Below, piece after piece: positions 34,205 to 42,757 of a DNA stretch of 64,000 nucleotides. The translations under genes and the position numbers were made by a program. The stretch's first letter is position 1, and each line of letters opens with the position of its first letter. Source of the DNA: JAYSYM01 sp964543475 (GTDB lineage Bacteria > Bdellovibrionota > Bdellovibrionia > Bdellovibrionales > JAMPXM01); NCBI GenBank assembly GCA_964543475.1, contig CAZIYJ010000004.1, positions 62,001 through 126,000 of the forward strand, in the 5' to 3' direction. The notes below the pieces were generated by a model, which saw nothing but the letters and a program-made list of their open reading frames with translations, was not told the DNA's origin and ran no database searches.

Positions 34205-34500
34205 GGGAGTTCTCCCTCTCTATACATTCGAATACTCATCATTCGAATATTTCTAATTACGTAGACATTTAATTTACGACATTATGTACCAGTAAAGCAA
34301 GTTTGTTCAGAAACTTGTCCCAATTAATAGGAACATAAACTCTTAACCCAAGAATCAGTTTATCGTAAACAAAGTTAATTGATCGCGACGGAAAGATTTT
34401 GATATTTACGCCTTTATGTAGTTGAAAACACACAAAAATTCTAGAAAACGCTGACCAGCCTTGTTACGTTTACCTACATCTATAGCAACGGGAGTGAGAC
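34205..34500. promoter_or_regulatory. Divergent regulatory region between XRE paralogs
   Basis: A 296-nt AT-rich region. It contains ATTCGAAT at 34226-34233 and 34241-34248 (perfect 8-bp palindromes, 15 bp apart), an inverted repeat CAAGTTT/AAACTTG (34298-34304 and 34311-34317), and several TTACG copies on either strand. Operator sites for the flanking paralogs are likely; promoters could not be placed with confidence. Confidence 0.5.
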
Positions 34501-34797
34501 GTGAGATTTTCAATGCGAACACTAAGCAGCTATCTCAAGGAAAAACGAATGGAAAGAGGCCTCAGCCAACTCGATGTAGCGAAAGTTTTAGGCTACTCAT
34601 CCCCTCAGTTCGTTTCGAATTGGGAGCGCGGGTTAGTTTCTCCACCTCTCGAAACAGTTGCGGTCTTGATCGAACTCTATAAAATTCCACCAAGCGAAGT
34701 GATCGAATACATTCTGAAAGAAACCAAAACCTATCTCGAAGCTCATCTAAAGCCGAAGAAGAAAAAGGGAGCAGCAAACAAAGGCTCTCGCCGTTAA
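34501..34797 (+). CDS. XRE-family regulator, paralog B
   Basis: A 98-residue HTH_3 protein with GTG start, 3 nt after GGGAGTGAG. Besides the LGYSSPQFVSNWERG recognition segment it shares LK-KR-E-G pattern before and E-IE-I--ET---LEA after it with paralog A. The tail is Lys-rich (LKPKKKKGAANKGSRR). It is divergent from paralog A and lies 42 nt before the GT9 glycosyltransferase gene, so it may also read into the LPS genes. Confidence 0.88.
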   Translation: MRFSMRTLSSYLKEKRMERGLSQLDVAKVLGYSSPQFVSNWERGLVSPPLETVAVLIELYKIPPSEVIEYILKETKTYLEAHLKPKKKKGAANKGSRR

Positions 34798-34839
34798 CCT
34801 TTGTTGTCAGCGGTCACTGTTTAGCGATAGGCTTTCAGT

Positions 34840-35895
34840 GTGCACGAAAAACTTGCGAACCTGTCTGAAAAACCAAAGCTATTGATCATTCGATTTTCTA
34901 GCTTCGGAGACATTGTCCACGCAATGGGTACGCCTTCTGTTTTCTTGAAAGCTTTCCCCAACGCACAAGTAGATTGGTTAGTTCGAGCTGACCTTGCCTC
35001 ACTTCTCAAATCTCACCCTTCTATTACGACCATTCATTCATTTGATCGCAAACAGGGATTAGTCGGTCTCGTCCAATTTGTATGGATGCTGAGCAGCCTT
35101 GGCTACACTCACATTTATGATGCGCACAACAACGTTCGCTCAAATATCACGCGGCTTTTATTTTTTGTTTTTAGCATCGTAAGATTTAAGCTTCCTCCAA
35201 AAGTCATCGTTCGCTCAAAAGAAAGACTTAAGCGCGCTCTGCTGTTTAAGTTTCGAGTTAACCTTTTACCAAAACCATTTCGAGGTATTGCCTCTTTTCA
35301 AAAGCCTTTAGAAAAATGGGTGGGCTTGAGTAAAATTTCGACTCCGCAGTTCTTTATCGACCCAGCGGCAAAAGCAAAAGTCGATTCGCTAAAGCTACCG
35401 AAAGAATTCATTTCACTTGTTCCCTCTGCTGCCTGGGAGATGAAGCGCTGGCCAATTGAGAACTGGAAGAAGTTGATTGCATCAATGAACGCACAAAACT
35501 TTATAGTACTTGGCGGACCTGAAGATTCATTTTGTGAAGAACTTAAATTGGTAGCTCCTGATCGTGTGCTGAACTTAGCCGGCAAACTTTCGCTTCAAGA
35601 AAGCTCGGCGGTTGTTGAACGAAGTCAGCTTGTGATTGCGAATGACACCGGTCTTTTACATGTCTCCGATCAGCTCGGAGTAAAAACTTTGGCATTGATC
35701 GGTCCAACAGCTTTCGGATACCCCTATCATAGTAATTCCGAAGTCGCCGAAATTGCGCTTTGGTGCAAGCCCTGTAGCAAAGACGGGCGAGGCAAATGCG
35801 TGAATGATCTTTATAAGCGCTGTCTTGTTGAATTGTCTCCAGAAGCTGTAGCTGCGAAGGCGCATTCTGCTCTGAAGGTGCCTCGTGACCGATAA
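34840..35895 (+). CDS. Family 9 glycosyltransferase (heptosyltransferase-like)
   Basis: A 351-residue GT9 enzyme with GTG start. LLIIRFSSFGDIVHAMGTPSV opens the N-terminal Rossmann domain with the catalytic Asp; the C-terminal domain shows VPSAAWEMKRWPIENWKKL, VLGGPED, NLAGKLSLQESSAVV and NDTGLLHV, as in WaaF/WaaC. It adds a sugar, likely heptose, to LPS core at the inner-membrane inner face. The last 11 nt overlap waaA. C-terminal Cys-rich stretch (WCKPCSKDGRGKC) is common in GT9. Confidence 0.9.
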   Translation: MHEKLANLSEKPKLLIIRFSSFGDIVHAMGTPSVFLKAFPNAQVDWLVRADLASLLKSHPSITTIHSFDRKQGLVGLVQFVWMLSSLGYTHIYDAHNNVRSNITRLLFFVFSIVRFKLPPKVIVRSKERLKRALLFKFRVNLLPKPFRGIASFQKPLEKWVGLSKISTPQFFIDPAAKAKVDSLKLPKEFISLVPSAAWEMKRWPIENWKKLIASMNAQNFIVLGGPEDSFCEELKLVAPDRVLNLAGKLSLQESSAVVERSQLVIANDTGLLHVSDQLGVKTLALIGPTAFGYPYHSNSEVAEIALWCKPCSKDGRGKCVNDLYKRCLVELSPEAVAAKAHSALKVPRDR

Positions 35896-37165
35896 ATTAA
35901 TTTCGGCCACCTATACTCGAATCTTGGTTCCGCTCATTATTTTCACGATGAGAGTTCTAGGTAAGTTCAATCCAAAAATAGCTGACGGCTTGCAGATGCG
36001 CCAAAGTAAAAACGGGAAAGAACCTTGGCTTGATTTTCCAAAAAAAACTCGGCCCATTTGGATCCACTGCGCTTCTGGTGAATTTGAATATGCAAAGCCA
36101 GTCATCAATCGATTAAAAAAGAAAACTGCAGTTCCAATTTTAGTTACTTATTTTTCGCCTACCGTAAAAAGAGCCGTCGAAAACTTTCAGGGCGTGAACA
36201 TGAGCTGCCCACTGCCATGGGATAAGCCTGAAGAATGGGAAACTTTTTTCGCTCACCACGAGCCGCGAATGCTTTTAATTGCGAGAACCGACACTTGGCC
36301 CGAAATGTTACGGCAAGCGCGACTTCACGAAGTTCCTACTCTGCTTTTCTCGGCTACCCTTGTTGCGACAAGTGGCCGCGCTAAACCCCTTTCTCGACTT
36401 TTTTCACGATTCGTTTTTGACAACTTAGATGCCATTTATTGTGTGACTGAGGAAGATCAGAAAATCTTTGCTCAACTTGGTAGCGGAAATAAAACTGTGG
36501 TGGTCGGTGACACTCGATATGATCAAGTCATCGAGCGGTTACAAAATCCAAAAGCTATTTCTAAATTTGTCGTCGCCAACGAAAAGCCAACTTTAGTAGC
36601 TGGCTCAACTTGGCCTGAAGACGAAGTAGTTTTAATTGAAGCGTTAGCTCAATTGAAAGGCTCAGTACGAGCAATTCTGGTTCCCCACGAACCCAATCTT
36701 GACCACATAAAAGATCTCGAACAAATGATTTACTCTCACGGACTATCTGTTGAGAGGTATTCAAAACTCACGGCTAGCTGGAACTCAGATATTCTTGTCA
36801 TTGATCAGATGGGAATCTTAGCCGAGCTTTACTTACTAGGTACTTTCGCTTTCGTAGGCGGCTCTTACAAGAAAACAGTACACAGCGTAATGGAGCCACT
36901 AGCAGCAGGCTGTCCCACAATTGTCGGCCCGCTTCATTTAAATAATCGCGAAGCGGTTAGCTTTCAGAGTTTATTAACGCCATCAGGTTTACCCTCTGTT
37001 TTGGTGGCCTCTGACGCAGATGATTTTGCAAAGAAGCTGAAGCTCTTATCGGAGCTAGCTCCAAGAACGCTAATGGATAACAAAACATTCATTCAAAAAG
37101 AAATTTTAAATCGAAGTCAAAAGTCTGATGTCGTGGTTGATTGGGCAATGACTCACTTGGATTGA
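35885..37165 (+). CDS. waaA: 3-deoxy-D-manno-octulosonic-acid (Kdo) transferase
   Basis: A 426-residue GT30 enzyme, GTG start within the GT9 gene end. Family marks: WIHCASGEFEYAKPVINRL with the catalytic Glu, LVTYFSPTVKRAV, ARTDTWPEML, VAGSTWPEDE and the CMP-Kdo site VGGSYKKTVHSVMEPLAAG. It transfers Kdo from CMP-Kdo to lipid A precursor. The N-terminal anchor (ATYTRILVPLIIFTMRVLG) is membrane-facing. It converges with the BtuF-like gene, overlapping by 13 nt. Confidence 0.93.
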   Translation: MTDKLISATYTRILVPLIIFTMRVLGKFNPKIADGLQMRQSKNGKEPWLDFPKKTRPIWIHCASGEFEYAKPVINRLKKKTAVPILVTYFSPTVKRAVENFQGVNMSCPLPWDKPEEWETFFAHHEPRMLLIARTDTWPEMLRQARLHEVPTLLFSATLVATSGRAKPLSRLFSRFVFDNLDAIYCVTEEDQKIFAQLGSGNKTVVVGDTRYDQVIERLQNPKAISKFVVANEKPTLVAGSTWPEDEVVLIEALAQLKGSVRAILVPHEPNLDHIKDLEQMIYSHGLSVERYSKLTASWNSDILVIDQMGILAELYLLGTFAFVGGSYKKTVHSVMEPLAAGCPTIVGPLHLNNREAVSFQSLLTPSGLPSVLVASDADDFAKKLKLLSELAPRTLMDNKTFIQKEILNRSQKSDVVVDWAMTHLD

Positions 37166-37947
37166 TTCTCGAGAAATTTTAAAGCACGCAGACCAAACCA
37201 ACTGTAGCACTCCCCGTCAACAATCGCTGATGCAACACCTAGCTCTTGAAGCTCATTGCTTTTCTTGTGAAATGGATATGGCTCTGAAGAGAACAAGAAG
37301 AGCGTTTTATTTTTATCGAATTCCGAGAGATTAACTTCAGGATAGTGTTTCCCGGCCTCTTTGAAACTAATTGAAGTCGACAGTCCCACAAGATCAAGCA
37401 TTGAACCCACAAAAGTTTCCTGAGTGATCGTCATGTAAGGATTTTTCCAGATTAGATAGACCACCTGATCATACGAACGCTCTGGCATTCTGATCCAACT
37501 CTGAATGCCAAACTTTTTTATCTGTGAGTCTCCAAGCTCATGCAACTGCACAAGATTGTTTGCCCTGTCGGTGGATCGATTCGATCTAAGTTGCTGAATT
37601 ACTTTTTTCCATCTTTCAGCAAAGCTGTCTAAGTTTTGATTCTTTAAGATGACTGCGAGCGAGCGAAGCTCGCTGATCACATCATCGCAACATTTAATAT
37701 GAGTGGCAACGAAGGCACACTGAGCTTCTATGGCCATTTCTTTAGGATTTTCTTCTTTATCAAGAAGTAACAGATCAAACTCGATCGACTTTAATTTTTC
37801 CCAGTTGATGTCTTTGGTACCGCCGACAACAGGGATCGACTTCACTTTATCTGAAGGGTGAATACAAAACCGTGTTCGCCCTACGACATCAACACCAGCC
37901 TCGATAAGAGTTTCAGTCCATGAAGGGACCATTGAAACAACTCGCAT
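37153..37947 (-). CDS. BtuF-like metal/cobalamin-binding protein without signal peptide
   Basis: A 264-residue helical-backbone metal receptor (TroA/BtuF superfamily): RVVSMVPSWTETLIEAG at the start, VVGGTKDINWEKL, FDLLLLDKEENP, the long interdomain helix near 125-145 and a C-terminal half with SSEPYPFHKKSNEL, a BtuF trait. No signal peptide or lipobox precedes, so it seems cytosolic, as in a known subgroup. Its start abuts the M23 peptidase stop (1-nt overlap). Ligand unknown. Confidence 0.8.
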   Translation of the reverse strand: MRVVSMVPSWTETLIEAGVDVVGRTRFCIHPSDKVKSIPVVGGTKDINWEKLKSIEFDLLLLDKEENPKEMAIEAQCAFVATHIKCCDDVISELRSLAVILKNQNLDSFAERWKKVIQQLRSNRSTDRANNLVQLHELGDSQIKKFGIQSWIRMPERSYDQVVYLIWKNPYMTITQETFVGSMLDLVGLSTSISFKEAGKHYPEVNLSEFDKNKTLFLFSSEPYPFHKKSNELQELGVASAIVDGECYSWFGLRALKFLENQSK

Positions 37948-38543
37948 TAGTAGAGGGGCCCCAAAACTAATCGCGGGTCAGGATATATAAGGAGGGCCTT
38001 TTCAAGATCCCGCTCATTCACCGCCCCTGGCATATCTGGTTTTAAAGGCTTTTCCCACGAGAGTTGAAAATGTACGTGAGGGTTCCACCCTCCATTTTCA
38101 AACTTATCGCCAACTTTGGCGATCACTTCTCCCTTTGAAATTTTTTGACCCGGAGTTTTTCTGTCAAGAGAATCAGTTTGTAAATGACCGTAGAGAGCAT
38201 AGATTTCTCGATCGCCAAAGACGTGCCGAGTAATGATGGTCGGCCCGTAATCTCCTTCAGCCGAATTGACACCAAATAAGAAAATCTCGCCATCGTAGAA
38301 AGCGTGAACATCAGTTCCGACAGGAGCTGCAATATCAATTCCGATATGAATATCACGATGTTCCGCTGCAAATAGCTCTTTGTCGGTGTACATCCCCACT
38401 CTTCGCTCGTTGTATTTTCCGATCCCGTAAGGAACAGACAACGTCCGCTGAGGATCATAGCCTGAGCTTAAGTCATAAACTTCGTAGTTTGCAGGGAGCT
38501 TAATGACAGGATGAAACGAAACACCAAAAAAAGGATTGAGCAT
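37947..38543 (-). CDS. M23-family (LytM-like) peptidase domain protein
   Basis: ATG 38543 gives 198 residues; an alternative TTG at 38579 overlaps the next gene. The M23 Zn motifs are HIGIDIAAPVGTDVHA (His-x3-Asp) and, near the end, PHVHFQLSW; YALYGHLQ also matches. LytM peptidases cut peptide crosslinks in peptidoglycan, but no signal peptide is seen, unusual for the family; the start may be further upstream or the domain acts elsewhere. Neighbours on both sides overlap or touch. Confidence 0.82.
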   Translation of the reverse strand: MLNPFFGVSFHPVIKLPANYEVYDLSSGYDPQRTLSVPYGIGKYNERRVGMYTDKELFAAEHRDIHIGIDIAAPVGTDVHAFYDGEIFLFGVNSAEGDYGPTIITRHVFGDREIYALYGHLQTDSLDRKTPGQKISKGEVIAKVGDKFENGGWNPHVHFQLSWEKPLKPDMPGAVNERDLEKALLIYPDPRLVLGPLY

Positions 38544-38556
38544 TCCCCAATCATAT

Positions 38557-39507
38557 TTAGAGCTGGTCAGTTTTCTCAAGATGTTTTATTTCACGCTGGT
38601 AACCAAGATTTCGCAAATCTGTGTGAAGTGCTGTAGCCGCAACTGCGGCTTGACCTGCCGCTACAGCAATTTGCGAAAGGCCCTCGACACAGTCCCCAAT
38701 GGCATACATACCCGGAATTTGAAGTCGCTGACCGCCTTCAACGATCAAACAGCCTTTGGCACTGCGCTTGAGTTCTTTAATGTGTGCAAACGAGTCGTCA
38801 TTGACCTTGAAGCCAAGCGATGGATAAAGAACATCCGCATCTAGCTCCTGATTATTTTTTAGTGTGATTCGAAGTGAAGTATTAGGAGTGCGTTCAATCG
38901 AAGCGATGTCTTCAGAGACCACTTTGATTCTTCGCTGCTCGATGAGTGCCAGCGTTTCGTCACTCACTTTCACGCCTTTCGGTGCAATAATTAATAGGTC
39001 CTTGCTGTAACGCCATAGAAACAATGACGCCTTAAATCCGTGATCATCGCATGCAAGAGTGACAATTTTTTTATTTTGAAACTCGTAAGCATCGCAGACC
39101 GGGCAATACCTAATGAGACCTCGCTCACGAAGCTCTGCCGAATTCGGAATTGATGGATGAATATCTGAAATTCCGGTAGCAATAATCACGTTCTGCGCCC
39201 GAAGCTTTGTGTTCTTGCCAGAAATTAGAAACCCTTCTCTATCCGGAAAAACTTTTACTCTGTCATAAATCAACTCAGCACCGACATCGGTCGCGTGAGC
39301 GCGCATTTTCTCGAGTAACTTCATGCCGCTGATTCCGTTTTCGAATCCAATGAGATTGTGAGTATTAGGAATCCAACTTGCCCTTGGGTCGCCGTCTCCG
39401 AAAACGGCGACTGATCTCTTGAAGCGGCCTAAATACAGAGCGGCCGAGAGCCCGCCAGGGCCATTGCCGATGACGGCAGCTTCATAGTCGAATCGCTCGA
39501 GATTCAT
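38557..39507 (-). CDS. Thioredoxin-reductase-like FAD/NAD(P) oxidoreductase
   Basis: A 316-residue flavoprotein. AAVIGNGPGGLSAALYLGRF binds FAD, IIATGISDIHPSIPN follows, RYCPVCDAYE holds the redox CxxC in the TrxR position, and GMYAIGDCVEGLSQIAVAAGQAA is the C-terminal FAD motif. The NADPH-site GxGxxA is altered (TLACDDHGFKASLF), so the electron donor may differ. It may reduce a thioredoxin-like partner or ferredoxin-linked thiols. Downstream, the M23 gene lies 14 nt away. Confidence 0.88.
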   Translation of the reverse strand: MNLERFDYEAAVIGNGPGGLSAALYLGRFKRSVAVFGDGDPRASWIPNTHNLIGFENGISGMKLLEKMRAHATDVGAELIYDRVKVFPDREGFLISGKNTKLRAQNVIIATGISDIHPSIPNSAELRERGLIRYCPVCDAYEFQNKKIVTLACDDHGFKASLFLWRYSKDLLIIAPKGVKVSDETLALIEQRRIKVVSEDIASIERTPNTSLRITLKNNQELDADVLYPSLGFKVNDDSFAHIKELKRSAKGCLIVEGGQRLQIPGMYAIGDCVEGLSQIAVAAGQAAVAATALHTDLRNLGYQREIKHLEKTDQL

Positions 39508-39670
39508 AAGTTCATTTCTGCCATATGCTCCGGCGTTGTATCAAAACGAAACTAGACCTCAATAGTTTATCACTCGCGACGATGGTCTCAAGCCAAACTC
39601 GCCTTTTGTCGATAGGAACAAAGTCAGGCTACTAAAGGCCAAGAAAAAGGTAAAAAAGGGAGAGAATAAA

Positions 39671-39886
39671 ATGTCGCAAAAACTTAAGCACCAAGCCCCG
39701 AGTGACAACGTTGCACAGATGCCGAGCCACTGCAAAGCAGAGGGCTGTAAAAGCGGCTCACACCAAATGAGCTTCTGCACTCAGCATTTCGCTTGGTTCA
39801 AGTTTGGTCTCGTGAATAAGCAAGGTCAGAAAGTTCCTGACTTCGATAAGAAGTGGGATGCTTTCCAAAAGCGAAAAGCTGCCTAA
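39671..39886 (+). CDS. Small Cys/His-rich protein
   Basis: A 71-residue protein with GGGAGAGAATAAA upstream of ATG. CKAEGCKSGSHQMSFCTQHF carries three Cys and two His in a tight cluster, which could bind one zinc ion; the tail is basic (KKWDAFQKRKAA). No family recognised. It converges with the lipoprotein gene 7 nt away. Confidence 0.65.
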   Translation: MSQKLKHQAPSDNVAQMPSHCKAEGCKSGSHQMSFCTQHFAWFKFGLVNKQGQKVPDFDKKWDAFQKRKAA

Positions 39887-39893
39887 GCTTAGA

Positions 39894-40496
39894 TTAACGA
39901 ATCTTCCAAGGGCGAGATTCATCAGGAGCGGTTGGCCGAGAGGCTGAACCGCTCTTTTGTTTTTCGGAGCCGACGCCAAAATATAAATTGTTGCCGCTCA
40001 CAGAGTACATATCTCGAATTGTTCGAGGAGTTTGATCCCAACAATTTGTTCCCGATTGGTGAGTCACATCTCGCATCTGACTGACCTGCCAAGTGTTCGC
40101 TCCACAATACGAAACCGTGTTGAGAGCTAAGATTCCGCTTTCACTCGTCGGTGTAATTTCAATGCGCTGGTAATTTAGATCGATTGCGCCTGAAGCAGAA
40201 CCGTCAGCTGCCGGAACTCGAACGAGACTTCCTTCTTCAACTGTCTCGACAGATAAATCGCTGCAAGAGCCATCGCTATGGTAGCGATTCACTCTAGTGA
40301 ACGCGTCTGAGTCGATTTCAAAGCGCGACTCCATCGTTAAGCCAAACCGATCTGAATCTAAACAGCTCGACTCCCAAATGGCTTGAGAAGAAAATGCGCC
40401 CTCTACACCACCCGGATTTTCAGTTTTATCTGAACTGCACGCCGCAAATAAAAACAGCGTGCCGGCCAGCTGCAAGATCGTCGTTCTTAATTTCAT
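39894..40496 (-). CDS. Hypothetical lipoprotein
   Basis: A 200-residue protein with lipobox LFAAC (Cys near residue 20). The mature part contains WESSCLDSDRFGLTMESRFE and alternating strands with several Cys, resembling small lipocalin-like barrels in predatory bacteria, but no family is certain. The C-terminal 25 residues (SEKQKSGSASRPTAPDESR) are low complexity. Function unknown. Confidence 0.65.
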   Translation of the reverse strand: MKLRTTILQLAGTLFLFAACSSDKTENPGGVEGAFSSQAIWESSCLDSDRFGLTMESRFEIDSDAFTRVNRYHSDGSCSDLSVETVEEGSLVRVPAADGSASGAIDLNYQRIEITPTSESGILALNTVSYCGANTWQVSQMRDVTHQSGTNCWDQTPRTIRDMYSVSGNNLYFGVGSEKQKSGSASRPTAPDESRPWKIR

Positions 40497-40507
40497 TTTG
40501 AATTGAT

Positions 40508-40822
40508 CTAAACAGCAGTGAGCGTGTCATTGAGAACGCGCTTTTCTTTCCAGCCTGTGAGTTGCTCACACATCTTCTCATGCAACTTCTGCATCGCACG
40601 AACTGGGTCCGCTTCTACAACGTGAGCTAAGAACGTACCTGCTAGAGATGTCACTTTGAACAACCCTTCAAAACCACGTTGAGTTTTTGTAAGTCGCGCA
40701 ACTGAGTTCGCGTCGCTTGGCGAATCACTCACTACATGTCCGAGAATAACTTTCGCCTCACTACGCATTTCATTGCTAGGTTCAAAACCAAAGAATTCGA
40801 ATCGACCAAATAAGTTTTCCAT
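40508..40822 (-). CDS. Possible HPF/RaiA-like ribosome-associated protein
   Basis: ATG 40822, 6 nt after GGAGGA, gives 104 residues, shortening the longest frame by 23. The order of a strand-helix-strand-strand-helix pattern, KTQRGFEGLFKVTSLAGTFLAHVVEADPVRAM and HEKMCEQLTGWKEKR, resembles hibernation-promoting factor folds (basic helix ending with QL..K.K). No HPF hallmark residues are certain, so this is a structural guess. Isolated gene. Confidence 0.5.
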   Translation of the reverse strand: MENLFGRFEFFGFEPSNEMRSEAKVILGHVVSDSPSDANSVARLTKTQRGFEGLFKVTSLAGTFLAHVVEADPVRAMQKLHEKMCEQLTGWKEKRVLNDTLTAV

Positions 40823-41061
40823 GTAGTTCCTCCGTGTGCTTCCGAGGCCAGAGTCTCTACCTATCAAAGCCACGTCAATGAGGCGGGACATTTTTGAACG
40901 AACAAAAACCTTTGTGGTCGAATTTTCACAACTTCTACAGGCTTATGTGAAGAACCTTCACGAAACTTAGGTCTCCATAGACATCTGAGGAGAAAATTCT
41001 CTTCATTGGCAAAACGATTGCATTCTTAAGGTTGAGAATGGCTGCCAGTCATGGAGGATTT

Positions 41062-41280
41062 ATGGAAGCAACAAAATCAGATCTTAACCTTGAGTCAGTT
41101 CCCGCTTATCTAAAGCCGGACCAATTGAAGTATGTATTCGAACAGAATCACTGCGCTATCTGCGAAGCTCTCCTCGAGCTTGGGCATGAAGTGAATGTCG
41201 AGCAAGAATTGGTTAAAGAACAGGCACACTGCCCTGCATGTAAGATCAAAGTGCGAAGTTCTCACTTCCGTTTACAGTAA
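41062..41280 (+). CDS. Small two-CxxC (zinc-ribbon-like) protein
   Basis: ATG 41062 follows TGGAGGATTT. The 72-residue product has CAIC near residue 33 and CPAC near 60, four cysteines spaced as in a zinc ribbon, within a helical context. No known family. It lies upstream of the cyclophilin gene by about 150 nt and may have its own promoter. Confidence 0.65.
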   Translation: MEATKSDLNLESVPAYLKPDQLKYVFEQNHCAICEALLELGHEVNVEQELVKEQAHCPACKIKVRSSHFRLQ

Positions 41281-41432
41281 AATATCCCGACTTACTTCCA
41301 GTTATCGTTTTGACGGTGTCATGCGACCTACGATCGCTCCGTCAGAACTCTGACGCCGCCCCCTCAAATCTCGTACTGGGGCTTGCTGCTTCTCAAAGCC
41401 ATGCGCTACATTGTTGTCCTAAAGGAGATACC

Positions 41433-42065
41433 TTGAATAAACTACTCAGAAATCTGAGCACTGCCCGCGGTTATTTTGTTATCGCTTCAGCAATGATCGG
41501 ACTCACAGTTTCTACGAACGCATTTGCAAAAAAAGACGAGAAGAAGGAAAAGTCGAAGATGGAATCGAACCCAGTTGTAGTTATGACCACTAATCACGGA
41601 ACAGTTGAAATCGAACTATTTGAAAAGCAAGCCCCAGTCTCGGTAAAGAACTTCCTTCGCTATACTGATGAAGGCTTTTACAACGGCACAATTTTCCACC
41701 GCGTGATTTCTGATTTCATGATCCAAGGCGGCGGTTTCACAGAGGCGATGGACCAGAAGAAAGTTCATGAGCCAATTAAAAACGAAGCTTCTGCTGAACT
41801 TGGTAATACTCGCGGCACGCTGGCGATGGCGAGAACACAAATCGTTGATAGCGCCACAGCTCAATTCTTTATTAACGTAAAAGACAATTCGTTCTTAAAT
41901 CACCGTGACAAATCAATGGCTGGCTACGGCTACGCTGTGTTTGGAAAAGTGACGTCGGGAATGGACGTGGTTGATAAAATCAAAGGTGTTCCGACTGCTA
42001 CAAAATCTGGTCATGGTGACGTTCCGGTGAAACCAGTCATTATCGAATCAATTAAGAGAAAATAA
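41433..42065 (+). CDS. Exported cyclophilin-type peptidyl-prolyl isomerase
   Basis: TTG 41433 after AAAGGAGATACC gives 210 residues with a signal peptide (cleavage near AFA|KK). The cyclophilin domain holds VKNFLRYTDEGFYNGTIFHRVISDFMIQGGG (catalytic Arg), ASAELGNTRGTLAMART and SATAQFFINVKDN, and ends YAVFGKVTSGMDVVDKI. It speeds proline isomerisation in periplasmic folding. A DedA gene follows 9 nt later. Confidence 0.93.
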   Translation: MNKLLRNLSTARGYFVIASAMIGLTVSTNAFAKKDEKKEKSKMESNPVVVMTTNHGTVEIELFEKQAPVSVKNFLRYTDEGFYNGTIFHRVISDFMIQGGGFTEAMDQKKVHEPIKNEASAELGNTRGTLAMARTQIVDSATAQFFINVKDNSFLNHRDKSMAGYGYAVFGKVTSGMDVVDKIKGVPTATKSGHGDVPVKPVIIESIKRK

Positions 42066-42074
42066 AAGAAATCG

Positions 42075-42740
42075 ATGGAAGAGTTTGTTCGCGAGTTCTT
42101 TTCAGCATACGTGTATTACCCGTATTCAATTTACGGTGGCATCTTGCTGTTTATGCTCGCGAGCGGCTTTGGACTTCCTATCCCAGAAGAAGTCGTTTTA
42201 GTCAGTGCAGGTATTATTGGATATCTCTCTCTTAATCCATCAGATGCACTCCCGCCTCCCTACCCGGGCGCACCTACTGTCGATGTTTATGTTTTAGCTG
42301 CCGTTGCTTTATTCTCAGTGCTGTTCGCAGATTTTTTAATTTACACACTTGGGAAACGATTCGGCCCAAGGTTTTTTAGGACGAAATTTTTCTCGCGCTT
42401 AATGACTCCTGAACGCATGAGCCGAGCCCAGTCGTGGGTGAAGAAGTACGGATACTTCACAGTATTTATCTTTCGTTTTACACCGGGTGTTCGATTTCCT
42501 GGGCACTTAATGTGCGGAGCAATGGGCCTATCACCCTACAAGTTTGTTGCGGTAGATAGCTTTGCCGCTTTGATTTCGGTGCCAACTCAAGTGTTACTCG
42601 TTTCATTTTATGGCGAAGCGATTCTTCACTACATGAAAGAGTTTAAGATCATTCTCTTTAGCCTTTTCGCAATTGCGGGCCTGTTCTTTCTGCTTCGCCA
42701 CTTTGCGCGCAAGTATCTTAATCGCAATAAAGCCGCTTGA
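42075..42740 (+). CDS. DedA-family membrane protein
   Basis: A 221-residue inner-membrane protein with about five helices. ASGFGLPIPEEVVLVSAGIIG and the FIFRFTPGVRFPGHLMCGAMGLS re-entrant motif (conserved Arg, Gly and Pro) are DedA/VTT signatures. DedA proteins move undecaprenyl phosphate or other phospholipids between leaflets. Likely co-transcribed with the cyclophilin gene. Confidence 0.93.
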   Translation: MEEFVREFFSAYVYYPYSIYGGILLFMLASGFGLPIPEEVVLVSAGIIGYLSLNPSDALPPPYPGAPTVDVYVLAAVALFSVLFADFLIYTLGKRFGPRFFRTKFFSRLMTPERMSRAQSWVKKYGYFTVFIFRFTPGVRFPGHLMCGAMGLSPYKFVAVDSFAALISVPTQVLLVSFYGEAILHYMKEFKIILFSLFAIAGLFFLLRHFARKYLNRNKAA

Positions 42741-42757
42741 GTCTACTTAAGGTAAGT

